Counted from the stretch's first letter, positions 1 to 6,221 are shown. The stretch is DNA of 10,167 nt from Desulfuromonadaceae bacterium GWC2_58_13 (GCA_001825565.1 MHXM01000007.1:321-10487); one strand, 5' to 3'. Translations and numbers: made by a program. Notes: generated by a model from the letters alone, not told the origin.

Positions 1-387
1 TATTTTTCCACCTATCAGTTGGAAACCGGGGACCGGGCCGGTTGCGAAGCGGGCAACCTCGGCATCTCGCGACTCTACCATCTGAACTACCGGACCGCCG
101 AGGCGGTCGCCAATTACTACATCGCCAACGACCTGGACAGCGACACGGACTATTATAATGAGGACGGCACCCCGGCGGTCAATGAACGTAGCATCGGCGA
201 AGATGGCGAAATCCTGGCTCGAGACGATCGGGTCCGCACCCTAGGCGAAGGGATTCCCTCGGGAATCGTCACCCTCATCGACGCCTCGGGCAGTGTCACT
301 CAGCTCATCAGCAGCAGCGACAAGGTGGAAGCCACGGCGGCGCCCGATATCAAACTCATCAGCCCGGTTTACTGGATGCAATGGTAG
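1..387 (+). CDS. pilY1: PilY1-like type IV pilus tip/adhesin protein, C-terminal fragment
   Basis: The reading frame is open from the first base and ends at TAG 385-387, giving the last 128 residues of a protein whose start lies upstream. The fragment contains GISRLYHLNYRTAEAV (residues 21-36 of the fragment). This has the style of the PilY1/PilC beta-propeller end, where a strand reading G-x-x-R-L-Y-x-x-(N/D)-Y is followed by a statement on fields or values. An acidic loop at residues 44-55 (D44, D46, D48, D50, D55) resembles the Ca-binding loops known in PilY1, but is unproven. PilY1 proteins sit at the tip of type IV pili, prime assembly together with minor pilins and can act as adhesins. 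The following lipoprotein gene lies 71 nt downstream on the same strand. Family assignment rests on this short end only; another large secreted beta-propeller protein is possible. Confidence 0.65.
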   Translation, partial: YFSTYQLETGDRAGCEAGNLGISRLYHLNYRTAEAVANYYIANDLDSDTDYYNEDGTPAVNERSIGEDGEILARDDRVRTLGEGIPSGIVTLIDASGSVTQLISSSDKVEATAAPDIKLISPVYWMQW

Positions 388-412
388 GATTGGCTTGAAT
401 TCACCCGACACC

Positions 413-443
413 CCTCGGCCGGGGTTGACCCTCCCGGCCGGGG
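413..443 (+). promoter_or_regulatory. GC-rich hairpin in the pilY1-lipoprotein intergenic leader
   Basis: Bases 413-423 pair with 433-443 as an 11-bp stem with one G-T wobble (415/441) around a 9-nt loop (424-432). It is followed by GATAT and then the GGAG ribosome site at 448-451, with no T-run, so it does not look like a complete intrinsic terminator. It could be an mRNA-stabilising or processing stem that sets the lipoprotein's expression relative to pilY1, or a weak partial terminator. The palindromic core CGGCCG occurs twice, at 416-421 and 435-440. The pairing is read directly; the function is inferred. Confidence 0.45.
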
Positions 444-458
444 ATATGGAGTAAAAAA

Positions 459-1409
459 ATGGCAAAGTGGTTTAAGGTTTTGTTCATGATCAGCGCCGCC
501 AGTCTGTTACTGGCGTGCGGCGAAGATCCCCCAAATGCCGTTCCGGCCAAATCCGCGCCCGCCCCGGGACAGGCCCGGCGACCGACGACGCCTTCGACCA
601 CACCGTCTAGATCCGCCGCGGTCGACCGGCAGGCACCCGCAGCCGTACTGTTGCTTCCCGCCCACCCCACCGCCCAGGACTGCCTGAAAGCCTTCGTGCA
701 GGGGAAGGTGAGGCGCGCCGAGTATCGCTGGTTGGTCAATGGCGAGGAAGTTTCAGAACAGACGGGGAATAGCCTGTGCAGCGACAAGCTGCGTCGGAAC
801 GATCAGGTCGAGGTGCTGCTGGTCGGGACGGAAAGTCGGGCAAGCGTGATGGTCGGCAACAGTCCGCCCCAGATCGTCGAAGTCTCGGCCACCTCCGAAC
901 AGGCCCTGCGACGGGGCGACATCCGGGTGAACGCCGTCACCGAGGACGCCGACAGCGACGAAGTCACCCTGAATTATCAGTGGCTGGTCAACGGCGAGGA
1001 AGATCTGTTTTCCACAGCGGAAACCCTGGTGACCGACCGTTACCAAAAAGGCGACACCATTCAAGTCAAAATTACCCCTCACGACGGTATCGAGGAGGGC
1101 GAGACCTACGCCAGCGAGGCTCTGACCATTCCCAATGCCCCACCGCGCATCATCTCCAAACCGCCCGAAAAATTCGAAGCCTTGGAATATGTCTATCAGG
1201 TGGAAGCTTCGGACCCGGACGGCCAGAAGTTGACCTATCAGCTGGCGGAAGCGCCGGAGGGGATGACCATCGGCGAATCGGGCCAGGTCAATTGGTCGCT
1301 GAGTGGCGTGACGGCGGGTACCTATCCGATCAAAATCACCGTCGAAGACCCCGATGACGGGAAAACCACCCAGGAATTTTCCATAACCCTCGCCAAATCA
1401 GGAGAGTAA
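459..1409 (+). CDS. Lipoprotein with tandem Ig-like domains
   Basis: 316 residues. The N-terminus is a lipoprotein signal peptide: basic start (K3, K6), hydrophobic stretch 7-18 and lipobox L17-L18-A19-C20. Gly at +2 gives no inner-membrane retention signal under the E. coli rule, so an outer-membrane location is likely. A low-complexity Pro/Ala/Ser/Thr/Arg linker (about 24-62) works as a tether. Two related Ig-like units follow: YRWLVNGEEV at 89-98 and YQWLVNGEED at 173-182, the second followed by a K-G-D-x-I strand and P-H-D-G at 207-210. The third unit (about 227-312) resembles the putative Ig/cadherin-like He_PIG fold, with D-P-D-G (252-255), G-x-V-N-W and a G-T-Y-P-I-K-I-T-V strand. C75 and C107 flank unit 1 and could form a disulfide. 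The ATG has GGAG at 448-451, 7 nt upstream. Its place behind pilY1 suggests a pilus- or surface-linked role, which is inference only. Confidence 0.85.
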   Translation: MAKWFKVLFMISAASLLLACGEDPPNAVPAKSAPAPGQARRPTTPSTTPSRSAAVDRQAPAAVLLLPAHPTAQDCLKAFVQGKVRRAEYRWLVNGEEVSEQTGNSLCSDKLRRNDQVEVLLVGTESRASVMVGNSPPQIVEVSATSEQALRRGDIRVNAVTEDADSDEVTLNYQWLVNGEEDLFSTAETLVTDRYQKGDTIQVKITPHDGIEEGETYASEALTIPNAPPRIISKPPEKFEALEYVYQVEASDPDGQKLTYQLAEAPEGMTIGESGQVNWSLSGVTAGTYPIKITVEDPDDGKTTQEFSITLAKSGE

Positions 1410-1417
1410 CACAGCCA

Positions 1418-2773
1418 TCAGGGTTCCCCCATTTCTTTTAACTTGTAAATAAGCGCCCGCAGGCTGATTTCAAGGAGGCGCGCAGCTTGGGTGCGATTAC
1501 CGCCAGTGGCCACCAGGGCCTTGCGGATGTATTCCCGCTCCAGGCGCGCTATCGCCTGTTTGAGTGAATAGCCTTCGTCTCGGTCCCGCTCCCGGCGTCG
1601 GACTTCCCAGGGGAGCGTGACCTGGTCGATCGCTTCGCCGCGGCAGAAGATCAGGGTTTTCTCCATCAGGTTTTCCAGTTCCCGCACATTGCCGGGCCAG
1701 GCATACCCCTGCAGCGCGGCGACGGCATCGGGTTTCAGAACCGGCGTCGGCCTTCCCTCGCGACGGGCCGCCAATTCCAGAAAATGCCCAGCAAGAACTG
1801 CAATGTCATCCTTCCGTTCCCGAAGCGGAGGAATGTGGATATCAACCACCGCCAGGCGAAAATACAAATCTTCGCGGAACCTGCCGGCGGCAATTTCATC
1901 TCTGAGATCCCGACCGGTGGCAGCCAGAATTCTTACATTGACCTTTTGCGGACGGGTATCGCCGACCCGCAACACTTCGCCTTCCTGTAGCACCCGCAGC
2001 AGCTTGGGCTGCAAATCAAGGGGCATCTCTCCAATTTCATCCAGAAACAGGGTTCCGCCATCGGCCGCGCCAAACAGCCCCTGACGTTCTCGATCGGCTC
2101 CGGTAAAGGCCCCCCGCATATGGCCGAAAAGTTCGCTCTCGAGCAACCCCGCGGCAATGGCACTGCAGTTGACCGCCACAAAGGGCCCTTTTCGCCGCCC
2201 TCCCTCGGCATGCAACGCCCGGGCAACCAGTTCCTTGCCGGTTCCGGTTTCGCCGGTAATTAAAACCGGCGAGACGGAACCGGCGACCTTGCGCACCATG
2301 GACATCACCTTGACCATGGTTTCGCTGGCAAAAACCAGTTGGCGCCCGCTGCCGCCAGCGGCCAGTTCCTGCTTGAGTCGCTCATTCTCCATCTGCAGGC
2401 CGAGACGTTCTTCGGCCTTCTTAACCGCCAGCACCACCTCGTCCGGCTTGAACGGCTTGGAAATATAGTCGTAGGCCCCCTGTTTCATGCATTCGATAGC
2501 CGTATCGATCGACCCGAAAGCACTCATCATGATGACGGTCAAGGCCATCCGCTTCTTTTTCAACTCGGCGAGAAACGCCAGCCCTCCCATCCCCGGCATA
2601 CGGATATCGCAGAGGGCGAGGATGCAGTTCTCCCGTCCCAGCAGGTCAAGGGCTTCATCGCCACTACCGGCTTCGACTACGCGATATCCCTGTTTTTGCA
2701 GCACCAGGCTCAGCATGTGCCGCATCGACGCTTCGTCGTCAATGATCAGGATTTGATTCAATACTTTTTTCAT
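1418..2773 (-). CDS. Sigma-54-dependent NtrC-family response regulator
   Basis: 451 residues in the standard three-part order. The receiver domain (about 6-120) has acidic D12/D13, phospho-acceptor D56 in CDIRMP, S84 and K106 in SKPF, so it looks fully active. The AAA+ domain (about 144-370) shows Walker A GETGTGKE (174-181), the sigma-54 contact loop GAFTGA (221-226), Walker B LFLDEIGE (242-249) and the sensor/arginine-finger segment near RFREDLYFRL (298-307). A Fis-type helix-turn-helix closes the protein (about 424-447, GGNRTQAARLLEISLRALIY). Phosphorylated regulators of this class bind upstream enhancers and use ATP to open sigma-54 promoters in the cytoplasm. The ATG overlaps the kinase stop by 4 nt, so translation is probably coupled. 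The gene ends 8 nt from the convergent lipoprotein gene. The target genes cannot be read from the sequence. Confidence 0.96.
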   Translation of the reverse strand: MKKVLNQILIIDDEASMRHMLSLVLQKQGYRVVEAGSGDEALDLLGRENCILALCDIRMPGMGGLAFLAELKKKRMALTVIMMSAFGSIDTAIECMKQGAYDYISKPFKPDEVVLAVKKAEERLGLQMENERLKQELAAGGSGRQLVFASETMVKVMSMVRKVAGSVSPVLITGETGTGKELVARALHAEGGRRKGPFVAVNCSAIAAGLLESELFGHMRGAFTGADRERQGLFGAADGGTLFLDEIGEMPLDLQPKLLRVLQEGEVLRVGDTRPQKVNVRILAATGRDLRDEIAAGRFREDLYFRLAVVDIHIPPLRERKDDIAVLAGHFLELAARREGRPTPVLKPDAVAALQGYAWPGNVRELENLMEKTLIFCRGEAIDQVTLPWEVRRRERDRDEGYSLKQAIARLEREYIRKALVATGGNRTQAARLLEISLRALIYKLKEMGEP

Positions 2774-4242
2774 TCCGTCTCCATCGGTTTCAGCCAGATC
2801 CGGAATTCGCTCCCTCGTCCGGGCTCGGAACTGACCTCGATACTCCCCCCAGCCTCTTCGATGATTCTCTGACAGATGGCCAAGCCGAGGCCGCGACCGC
2901 GCCCCGAAGTTTTGGTGGTGTAAAAAGGGTCGAAAAGGTGAACCCGCGCCTCTGGAGCAATCCCGCTGCCGGTATCACGCACCGACAACCAGGGGGCTCC
3001 TTGATCGACTCCTCCCGCCAGACAGATCAGATCGCCATCGACAGTGGCATCGCGGGCATTGATCAACAGGTTGACCAGCACCTGCTGCAAGCGGTGTCGA
3101 ACCATTTCGACGCAGGGCAATCTCCCCGGCAGCTGGCAATCCACCTTGCGCCCTTCAAGCGCCCCTTGGTTCTGCAATAGTTCCAGGGACTCGGCCGCCA
3201 CGGCGACGGGATCGAAAGCTTCGCCACGGCAGGGGGTTGGTGCCGCAAAATCAAGCAGTTCGCGGACCAGCCGGTCGATCCTTCCGGCTTCGACCAGCGA
3301 ACGGTCCGTCAAATCGCGCTGGCCGGCCTCGGGAAGTTCGGCCTTCAACAATTCGAGATAACCGACGATCGCCCCCAGCGGGTTGCCGATCTCGTGGGCC
3401 ATTCCCGCCGCCAGATGGCCAACCGAAGCCATTTTTTCCGAGCGGATCAGTTCATCGTTGACTTTCTGCAATGAAATAATGTGGGTTCGAGTCTCTTCAC
3501 GGCTCTGCCGCAGGGATGAAATCATGCGGTTGAAGGATTCCGTCAGATCGGCAATTTCGCGCGGACCAGACACCTCCAGCGACGCTTCCAGGTTGCCTCC
3601 CGCCACCGATTGAGTCAGTTCCTGCAAATGCCTGATCGGCCGAACCACGTTGCGCCCGAGCAGGTAGAGCCCAAAAACAACCAGGGTCAGGCCATACATC
3701 GCAACATACAGCAGAACCAGTTGCCGGGCGGATTGAACCCGCAGGCGGATGTCGCCGAGGGAAAACCGGGCCTGGAAAATTCCGACGAATTTCCGCTGAT
3801 CCCGCAATGGCAAGGTGACCGAAACCTCCCCCGCTGCCGGTTCCTGATTAAACGGTAGCCAGCCGGAGGCATAGTCAACCACCACTACGGGCTCTTCGAC
3901 AAACCTGAATCGTGCGAGATCGCCGGGCGAATCGTGGCTGGTCAGCTGAAACGAAGCCGCCGGCTGCAGATCGCTGTCATAAAGAATCCAGGACTCGATC
4001 TGCGATGATAACGGCTTCAGCAAGGAATGGGCGCGCCCAGTCATGACTTCCGGCGACTCGGCATCCCCCGCAAGTGCCCTGGCCAGAACTTCGGCCATAT
4101 CGACCGCATTGGAGACGCGTTGGGTCACCAGTTCTTTTTCGGTAAGCTTGAGCAGCAGAAAGCCGGCGAACAACAGGGCCGCTCCGACCAGAATGGTCAG
4201 GTTGACAAGTATTTCAGTACGCAATCCCACGACCCTTGACAC
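2770..4242 (-). CDS. Membrane sensor histidine kinase (HAMP, HisKA, HATPase)
   Basis: 490 residues from GTG 4242-4240. Segments: TM1 about 10-31; extracytoplasmic sensor domain about 32-173 of no recognised family; TM2 about 174-195; HAMP about 196-248; dimerisation/phosphotransfer domain with HLAAGMAHEIGNPLG, phospho-His H283; and a C-terminal ATPase with N-box NLLINARDA (N395), G1 DTGSGI (423-428), F-box FDPFYTTK and G2 GRGLGLAI. There is no PAS domain, so the signal is likely periplasmic or membrane-borne. It should phosphorylate the regulator encoded directly downstream, whose start it overlaps by ATGA (2770-2773). A longer form from GTG 4275 is open, but has no ribosome site, whereas AGGAGG lies 5 nt before GTG 4242. 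The H-E-x-x-N-P type of H-box is typical of NtrB/ZraS-like partners of sigma-54 regulators, which matches its neighbour. Confidence 0.94.
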   Translation of the reverse strand: MSRVVGLRTEILVNLTILVGAALLFAGFLLLKLTEKELVTQRVSNAVDMAEVLARALAGDAESPEVMTGRAHSLLKPLSSQIESWILYDSDLQPAASFQLTSHDSPGDLARFRFVEEPVVVVDYASGWLPFNQEPAAGEVSVTLPLRDQRKFVGIFQARFSLGDIRLRVQSARQLVLLYVAMYGLTLVVFGLYLLGRNVVRPIRHLQELTQSVAGGNLEASLEVSGPREIADLTESFNRMISSLRQSREETRTHIISLQKVNDELIRSEKMASVGHLAAGMAHEIGNPLGAIVGYLELLKAELPEAGQRDLTDRSLVEAGRIDRLVRELLDFAAPTPCRGEAFDPVAVAAESLELLQNQGALEGRKVDCQLPGRLPCVEMVRHRLQQVLVNLLINARDATVDGDLICLAGGVDQGAPWLSVRDTGSGIAPEARVHLFDPFYTTKTSGRGRGLGLAICQRIIEEAGGSIEVSSEPGRGSEFRIWLKPMETE

Positions 4243-4247
4243 GACGC

Positions 4248-4253
4248 CCTCCT
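4248..4253 (-). promoter_or_regulatory. Ribosome binding site that sets the kinase start
   Basis: On the minus strand AGGAGG (4253-4248) is a full consensus Shine-Dalgarno, 5 nt before GTG 4242-4240. The longest open frame begins at GTG 4275, for which no SD is visible; the extra 11 residues (through V11) contain this SD inside their coding sequence and do not look like a membrane-protein N-terminus. This favours the shorter 490-residue kinase. Confidence 0.8.
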
Positions 4254-4288
4254 GCGCTTCGACAGTTCCAAGCACGCTATAATATCCC

Positions 4289-4308
4289 GGTTACTCTAAC
4301 CTTTTATA
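4289..4308 (-). promoter_or_regulatory. Possible kinase-operon promoter with an overlapping palindrome
   Basis: On the minus strand TATAAA (4308-4303) matches the -10 consensus at 5 of 6 positions. The only 17-nt-spaced -35 candidate, GTGAGC, is weak. Immediately downstream, 4289-4301 is the perfect palindrome GGTTA-GAG-TAACC, where an operator near the start of transcription would sit. Transcription starting near 4296 would give a leader of about 54 nt to GTG 4242. A second AT-rich box, TATTAT (4284-4279), is an alternative -10. The palindrome is clear; promoter and operator roles are inference. Confidence 0.3.
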
Positions 4309-4383
4309 TGGCACAACACAACGGGGCTCACCCTCGAAGCCGGGTTAAAACGTCGAATAGTTGTGAATCCGAACATTTCCGGG

Positions 4384-4412
4384 CTGACAAAAATCATGTG
4401 GACTGCTAGGAT
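4384..4412 (+). promoter_or_regulatory. Sigma-70 promoter for the ferredoxin-MFS unit
   Basis: CTGACA (4384-4389; 5 of 6 consensus bases) and TAGGAT (4407-4412; 4 of 6) are separated by exactly 17 nt. A TGC lies directly before the -10 hexamer, giving an extended -10. Transcription would start near 4419, leaving a leader of a little over 20 nt that holds AGGAGG at 4430-4435, 6 nt before the ferredoxin ATG. Spacing and position make this the best promoter in the window. Confidence 0.65.
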
Positions 4413-4441
4413 GGCGCGCGAAACCCACAAGGAGGATTTTC

Positions 4442-4666
4442 ATGCCCCGCATTCCCGTCGTCGACCAGGAACAATGTATCAGCTGCGAAGTCTGTACCCA
4501 GATCTGTCCCGAGGTTTTCCGCATGAATGGCGACCATGATCACGGCCACGACCATGCCCACGGCGAACGCAAATCATACGTTTACAACCCGATCGGCGCC
4601 CCGGAGAGCAAGATCGAGGAAGCCATGGATAATTGTCCGGCGGCCTGCATCTACTGGCAGGAATAA
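4442..4666 (+). CDS. Small [4Fe-4S] ferredoxin with a His-rich insert
   Basis: 74 residues, a one-electron carrier of the cytoplasm. The N-terminal motif CISCEVCTQICP has C12, C15, C18 and C22; the C-terminal CPAAC has C65 and C69. The pattern and the P-E-V-F-R-M-N segment after it resemble Desulfovibrio gigas ferredoxin II, in which the first three Cys of the motif and the later C-P Cys bind one cluster. C12, C15, C18 and C65 are therefore the likely ligands. Two features are unusual. Residues 31-40 (DHDHGHDHAH) add five histidines between the two cysteine groups. C69 is present while the position matching the D. gigas disulfide partner Cys42 is a Lys (K57). AGGAGG 6 nt before the ATG confirms the start. 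The MFS gene follows 9 nt after the stop, so the two are probably cotranscribed. The redox partner is unknown. Confidence 0.93.
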   Translation: MPRIPVVDQEQCISCEVCTQICPEVFRMNGDHDHGHDHAHGERKSYVYNPIGAPESKIEEAMDNCPAACIYWQE

Positions 4667-4675
4667 TCCCGCGCC

Positions 4676-5860
4676 TTGAACCTGAACGGCAACATCCGCA
4701 AGCTCTACGCCTTTTCCTTTCTCAAGATGACCCTGTTCCCGATGGCGGTCATCACCCTGTTCTGGAAAGACCAGATCGGTCTGTCGCTGACCGAGATCCT
4801 GCTGTTGCAGGGGCTCTTTTCATTGGCCACCATGGCGATGGAATATCCTTCCGGGTATCTGAGCGATCGTCTCGGCTACCGATTCTCCCTTAACCTGGCG
4901 TCGATCCTCGGCATTGCCGGATGGGCGCTGTACACCCTGGCCGGAACCTTCGGCGAAGTCCTTCTCGCCGAAATCCTGCTCGGCATCTCCTTTGCCTTTA
5001 TCAGCGGCTCCGACAGCGCCCTGCTGTTCGAAACCCTGCACCAATCCGGACGGGAGGAAGACTACGCGCGCTACGACGGTCGCATGACCGGTTTTGCCCA
5101 GATCGGCGAGGCTTCCGGTGCGATTTTCGCCGGGGTCATGTACGCGACGGCTCCGCTGCTGCCGTTTTTTGTGCAGATCGGGGTCTGGCTGCTGGCCCTG
5201 ATCATCAGCCGGTCGCTGGTCGAGGTGCCGGCCGAACCGACGTCAAGCCCCCAGTCGCACCTTGCCGAGGCCTGGTCCGTCGGCCGCCACGCCCTGGTCG
5301 AAAACACCCATTTGCGCTACACCATCCTGCTGACCACCCTGCTCGGGCTGGCCTCGTTCTTCCCGGTCTGGCTGATTCAACCCACCATGCAGCAATCCGG
5401 CGTTCCGCTGGTCTGGTTCGGCCCGATCTGGGCGGTCGCCAATCTGACCGTGGCGATGTTTTCGATGCTCAGCCACCGAGCCTTTTTTCACCTCGGCGAA
5501 CGTGGCATGACGATCCTGTTGCTGCTCCTGACGGTCGCCGGCTACGCCGGTCTGGGATTGGCGACAGCCTGGTGGGGCTTCGTTTTCTATTTCCTGCTGA
5601 CCGCCATGCGCGGCCTGCAAGGTCCCCGCATGCGTCAGCATCTGCAGGCCGCCTCCAAGCGTAGCAATCGCGCCAGTATCCTTTCGCTCAAATCCCTGGT
5701 ATTTCGCTTGATGTTTGTCTGCAGCGGCCCCCTGGTTGGCTGGTCGGCCGACGCCCTTGGCCTGCATCGAACCTTTGTGCTGCTGGGGATCCTGTTCTTT
5801 CTATTGCTTCCCGGCCTGACGTTCTTTTTCCTGCGCACCCTCCCGCAAAAAAGACATTAG
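4676..5860 (+). CDS. Major facilitator superfamily (MFS) transporter
   Basis: 394 residues, strongly hydrophobic throughout, the normal length for a 12-helix MFS secondary transporter of the inner membrane. The loop between helices 2 and 3 carries MFS motif A as GYLSDRLGYR (60-69), preceded by E56 and P58 (E-Y-P-S-G), a form seen in one branch of drug/metabolite exporters. A charged central loop near residues 182-205 separates the two six-helix halves. The start is TTG 4676: it is the only start codon between the ferredoxin stop (4664-4666, same frame) and helix 1, and the next ATG (4727) would remove half of helix 1. The only SD-like bases are AGGA at 4659-4662, 13 nt away, so initiation may depend on ribosomes finishing the ferredoxin. 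The substrate cannot be told from the sequence. Confidence 0.9.
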   Translation: MNLNGNIRKLYAFSFLKMTLFPMAVITLFWKDQIGLSLTEILLLQGLFSLATMAMEYPSGYLSDRLGYRFSLNLASILGIAGWALYTLAGTFGEVLLAEILLGISFAFISGSDSALLFETLHQSGREEDYARYDGRMTGFAQIGEASGAIFAGVMYATAPLLPFFVQIGVWLLALIISRSLVEVPAEPTSSPQSHLAEAWSVGRHALVENTHLRYTILLTTLLGLASFFPVWLIQPTMQQSGVPLVWFGPIWAVANLTVAMFSMLSHRAFFHLGERGMTILLLLLTVAGYAGLGLATAWWGFVFYFLLTAMRGLQGPRMRQHLQAASKRSNRASILSLKSLVFRLMFVCSGPLVGWSADALGLHRTFVLLGILFFLLLPGLTFFFLRTLPQKRH

Positions 5861-5879
5861 TGCATATTTATTTTATGCA
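5861..5879 (+). repeat. AT-rich inverted repeat after the MFS stop codon
   Basis: TGCATA (5861-5866) and TATGCA (5874-5879) are perfect 6-bp arms around the 7-nt spacer TTTATTT, starting at the base after the MFS stop. The stem is too AT-rich to be a strong terminator. It ends exactly where the predicted -35 (5880) of the next gene begins, so an operator role is also possible. Confidence 0.35.
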
Positions 5880-5909
5880 TTGCCTCGCCTAATCCATCTG
5901 TATTTTAAT
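5880..5909 (+). promoter_or_regulatory. Likely sigma-70 promoter of the small unknown gene
   Basis: TTGCCT (5880-5885; 4 of 6) and TTTAAT (5904-5909; 5 of 6) are 18 nt apart in a locally AT-rich stretch that stands out from the GC-rich surroundings. The predicted transcript starts near 5916. This lies after the GTG at 5911 and so supports the ATG at 5956 as the true start. Confidence 0.45.
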
Positions 5910-5941
5910 AGTGTATACGGTATCCGTGCCGGCCCTGGCGG

Positions 5942-5947
5942 AAGGAG
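5942..5947 (+). promoter_or_regulatory. Ribosome binding site fixing the start at ATG 5956
   Basis: AAGGAG at 5942-5947 lies 8 nt before ATG 5956. The same frame is open back to a GTG at 5911, but that codon has no SD and would make the SD part of the coding sequence. Confidence 0.7.
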
Positions 5948-5955
5948 ACGAGGAC

Positions 5956-6207
5956 ATGACATACGAAATACCCCGCGAAGCAAACAGCTACCTGTGCATC
6001 GGTAAATGGGTCGAAATCATGGAATCTTACGATAATCGTGACGAAACCGATTCCATTCAGGTCAAGGCCATGCGGGTGGGCAGCAAGATGTTGGCCTTTT
6101 CCGGTCACACCAAAAGCGAAGCCAAGCCGCTTCGGCCTCACGAAGGACAGATCACCTTCATCGAAGACGGTCCGACCAAAACCCTTTTCGGCATTCGCCT
6201 GCGATAA
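5956..6207 (+). CDS. Small conserved-looking protein of unknown function
   Basis: 83 residues from ATG 5956, with no signal peptide or membrane segment, so cytoplasmic. I do not recognise the family. Visible features: one cysteine (C14) in SYLCIGKWVEIMESYDN, alternating hydrophobic and charged residues suggesting a small beta-rich fold, and strand-like stretches around 37-46, 61-65 and 73-83 that end in K-T-L-F-G-I-R-L-R. The composition is mixed and the frame is clean, with a good ribosome site and a plausible promoter. It is followed by a strong terminator, so it is likely a real single gene, perhaps partly read through from the MFS gene 95 nt upstream. A longer start at GTG 5911 (98 residues) is less likely. 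No function can be assigned from sequence or context. Confidence 0.75.
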   Translation: MTYEIPREANSYLCIGKWVEIMESYDNRDETDSIQVKAMRVGSKMLAFSGHTKSEAKPLRPHEGQITFIEDGPTKTLFGIRLR

Positions 6208-6221
6208 ATAGGCCTTGAGTA

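Noticed and set aside
416..443. Two copies of CGGCCGGGG as a possible direct-repeat binding site
   Set aside because: They are explained by the self-complementary hairpin at 413-443, and short CG-rich repeats arise easily in this composition.
1617..2084. 155-codon plus-strand frame opposite the response regulator
   Set aside because: Ser/Arg-rich antisense shadow of a well-supported NtrC-family gene, with no ribosome site.
2158..2173. Sigma-54-like promoter TGGCAC-N5-TTGAC on the plus strand
   Set aside because: It lies inside the regulator gene on the opposite strand, lacks the essential GC of the -12 element and has no gene placed to use it.
4278..4283. Perfect TATAAT on the plus strand
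   Set aside because: No acceptable -35 lies 16-18 nt upstream, and a better extended promoter is found nearer the ferredoxin at 4384-4412.
4921..5664. 247-codon frame overlapping the MFS gene in another frame
   Set aside because: Arg/Pro/Ala-rich composition is a shift-frame artefact of GC-rich coding DNA; the MFS frame has proper helices and motif A.
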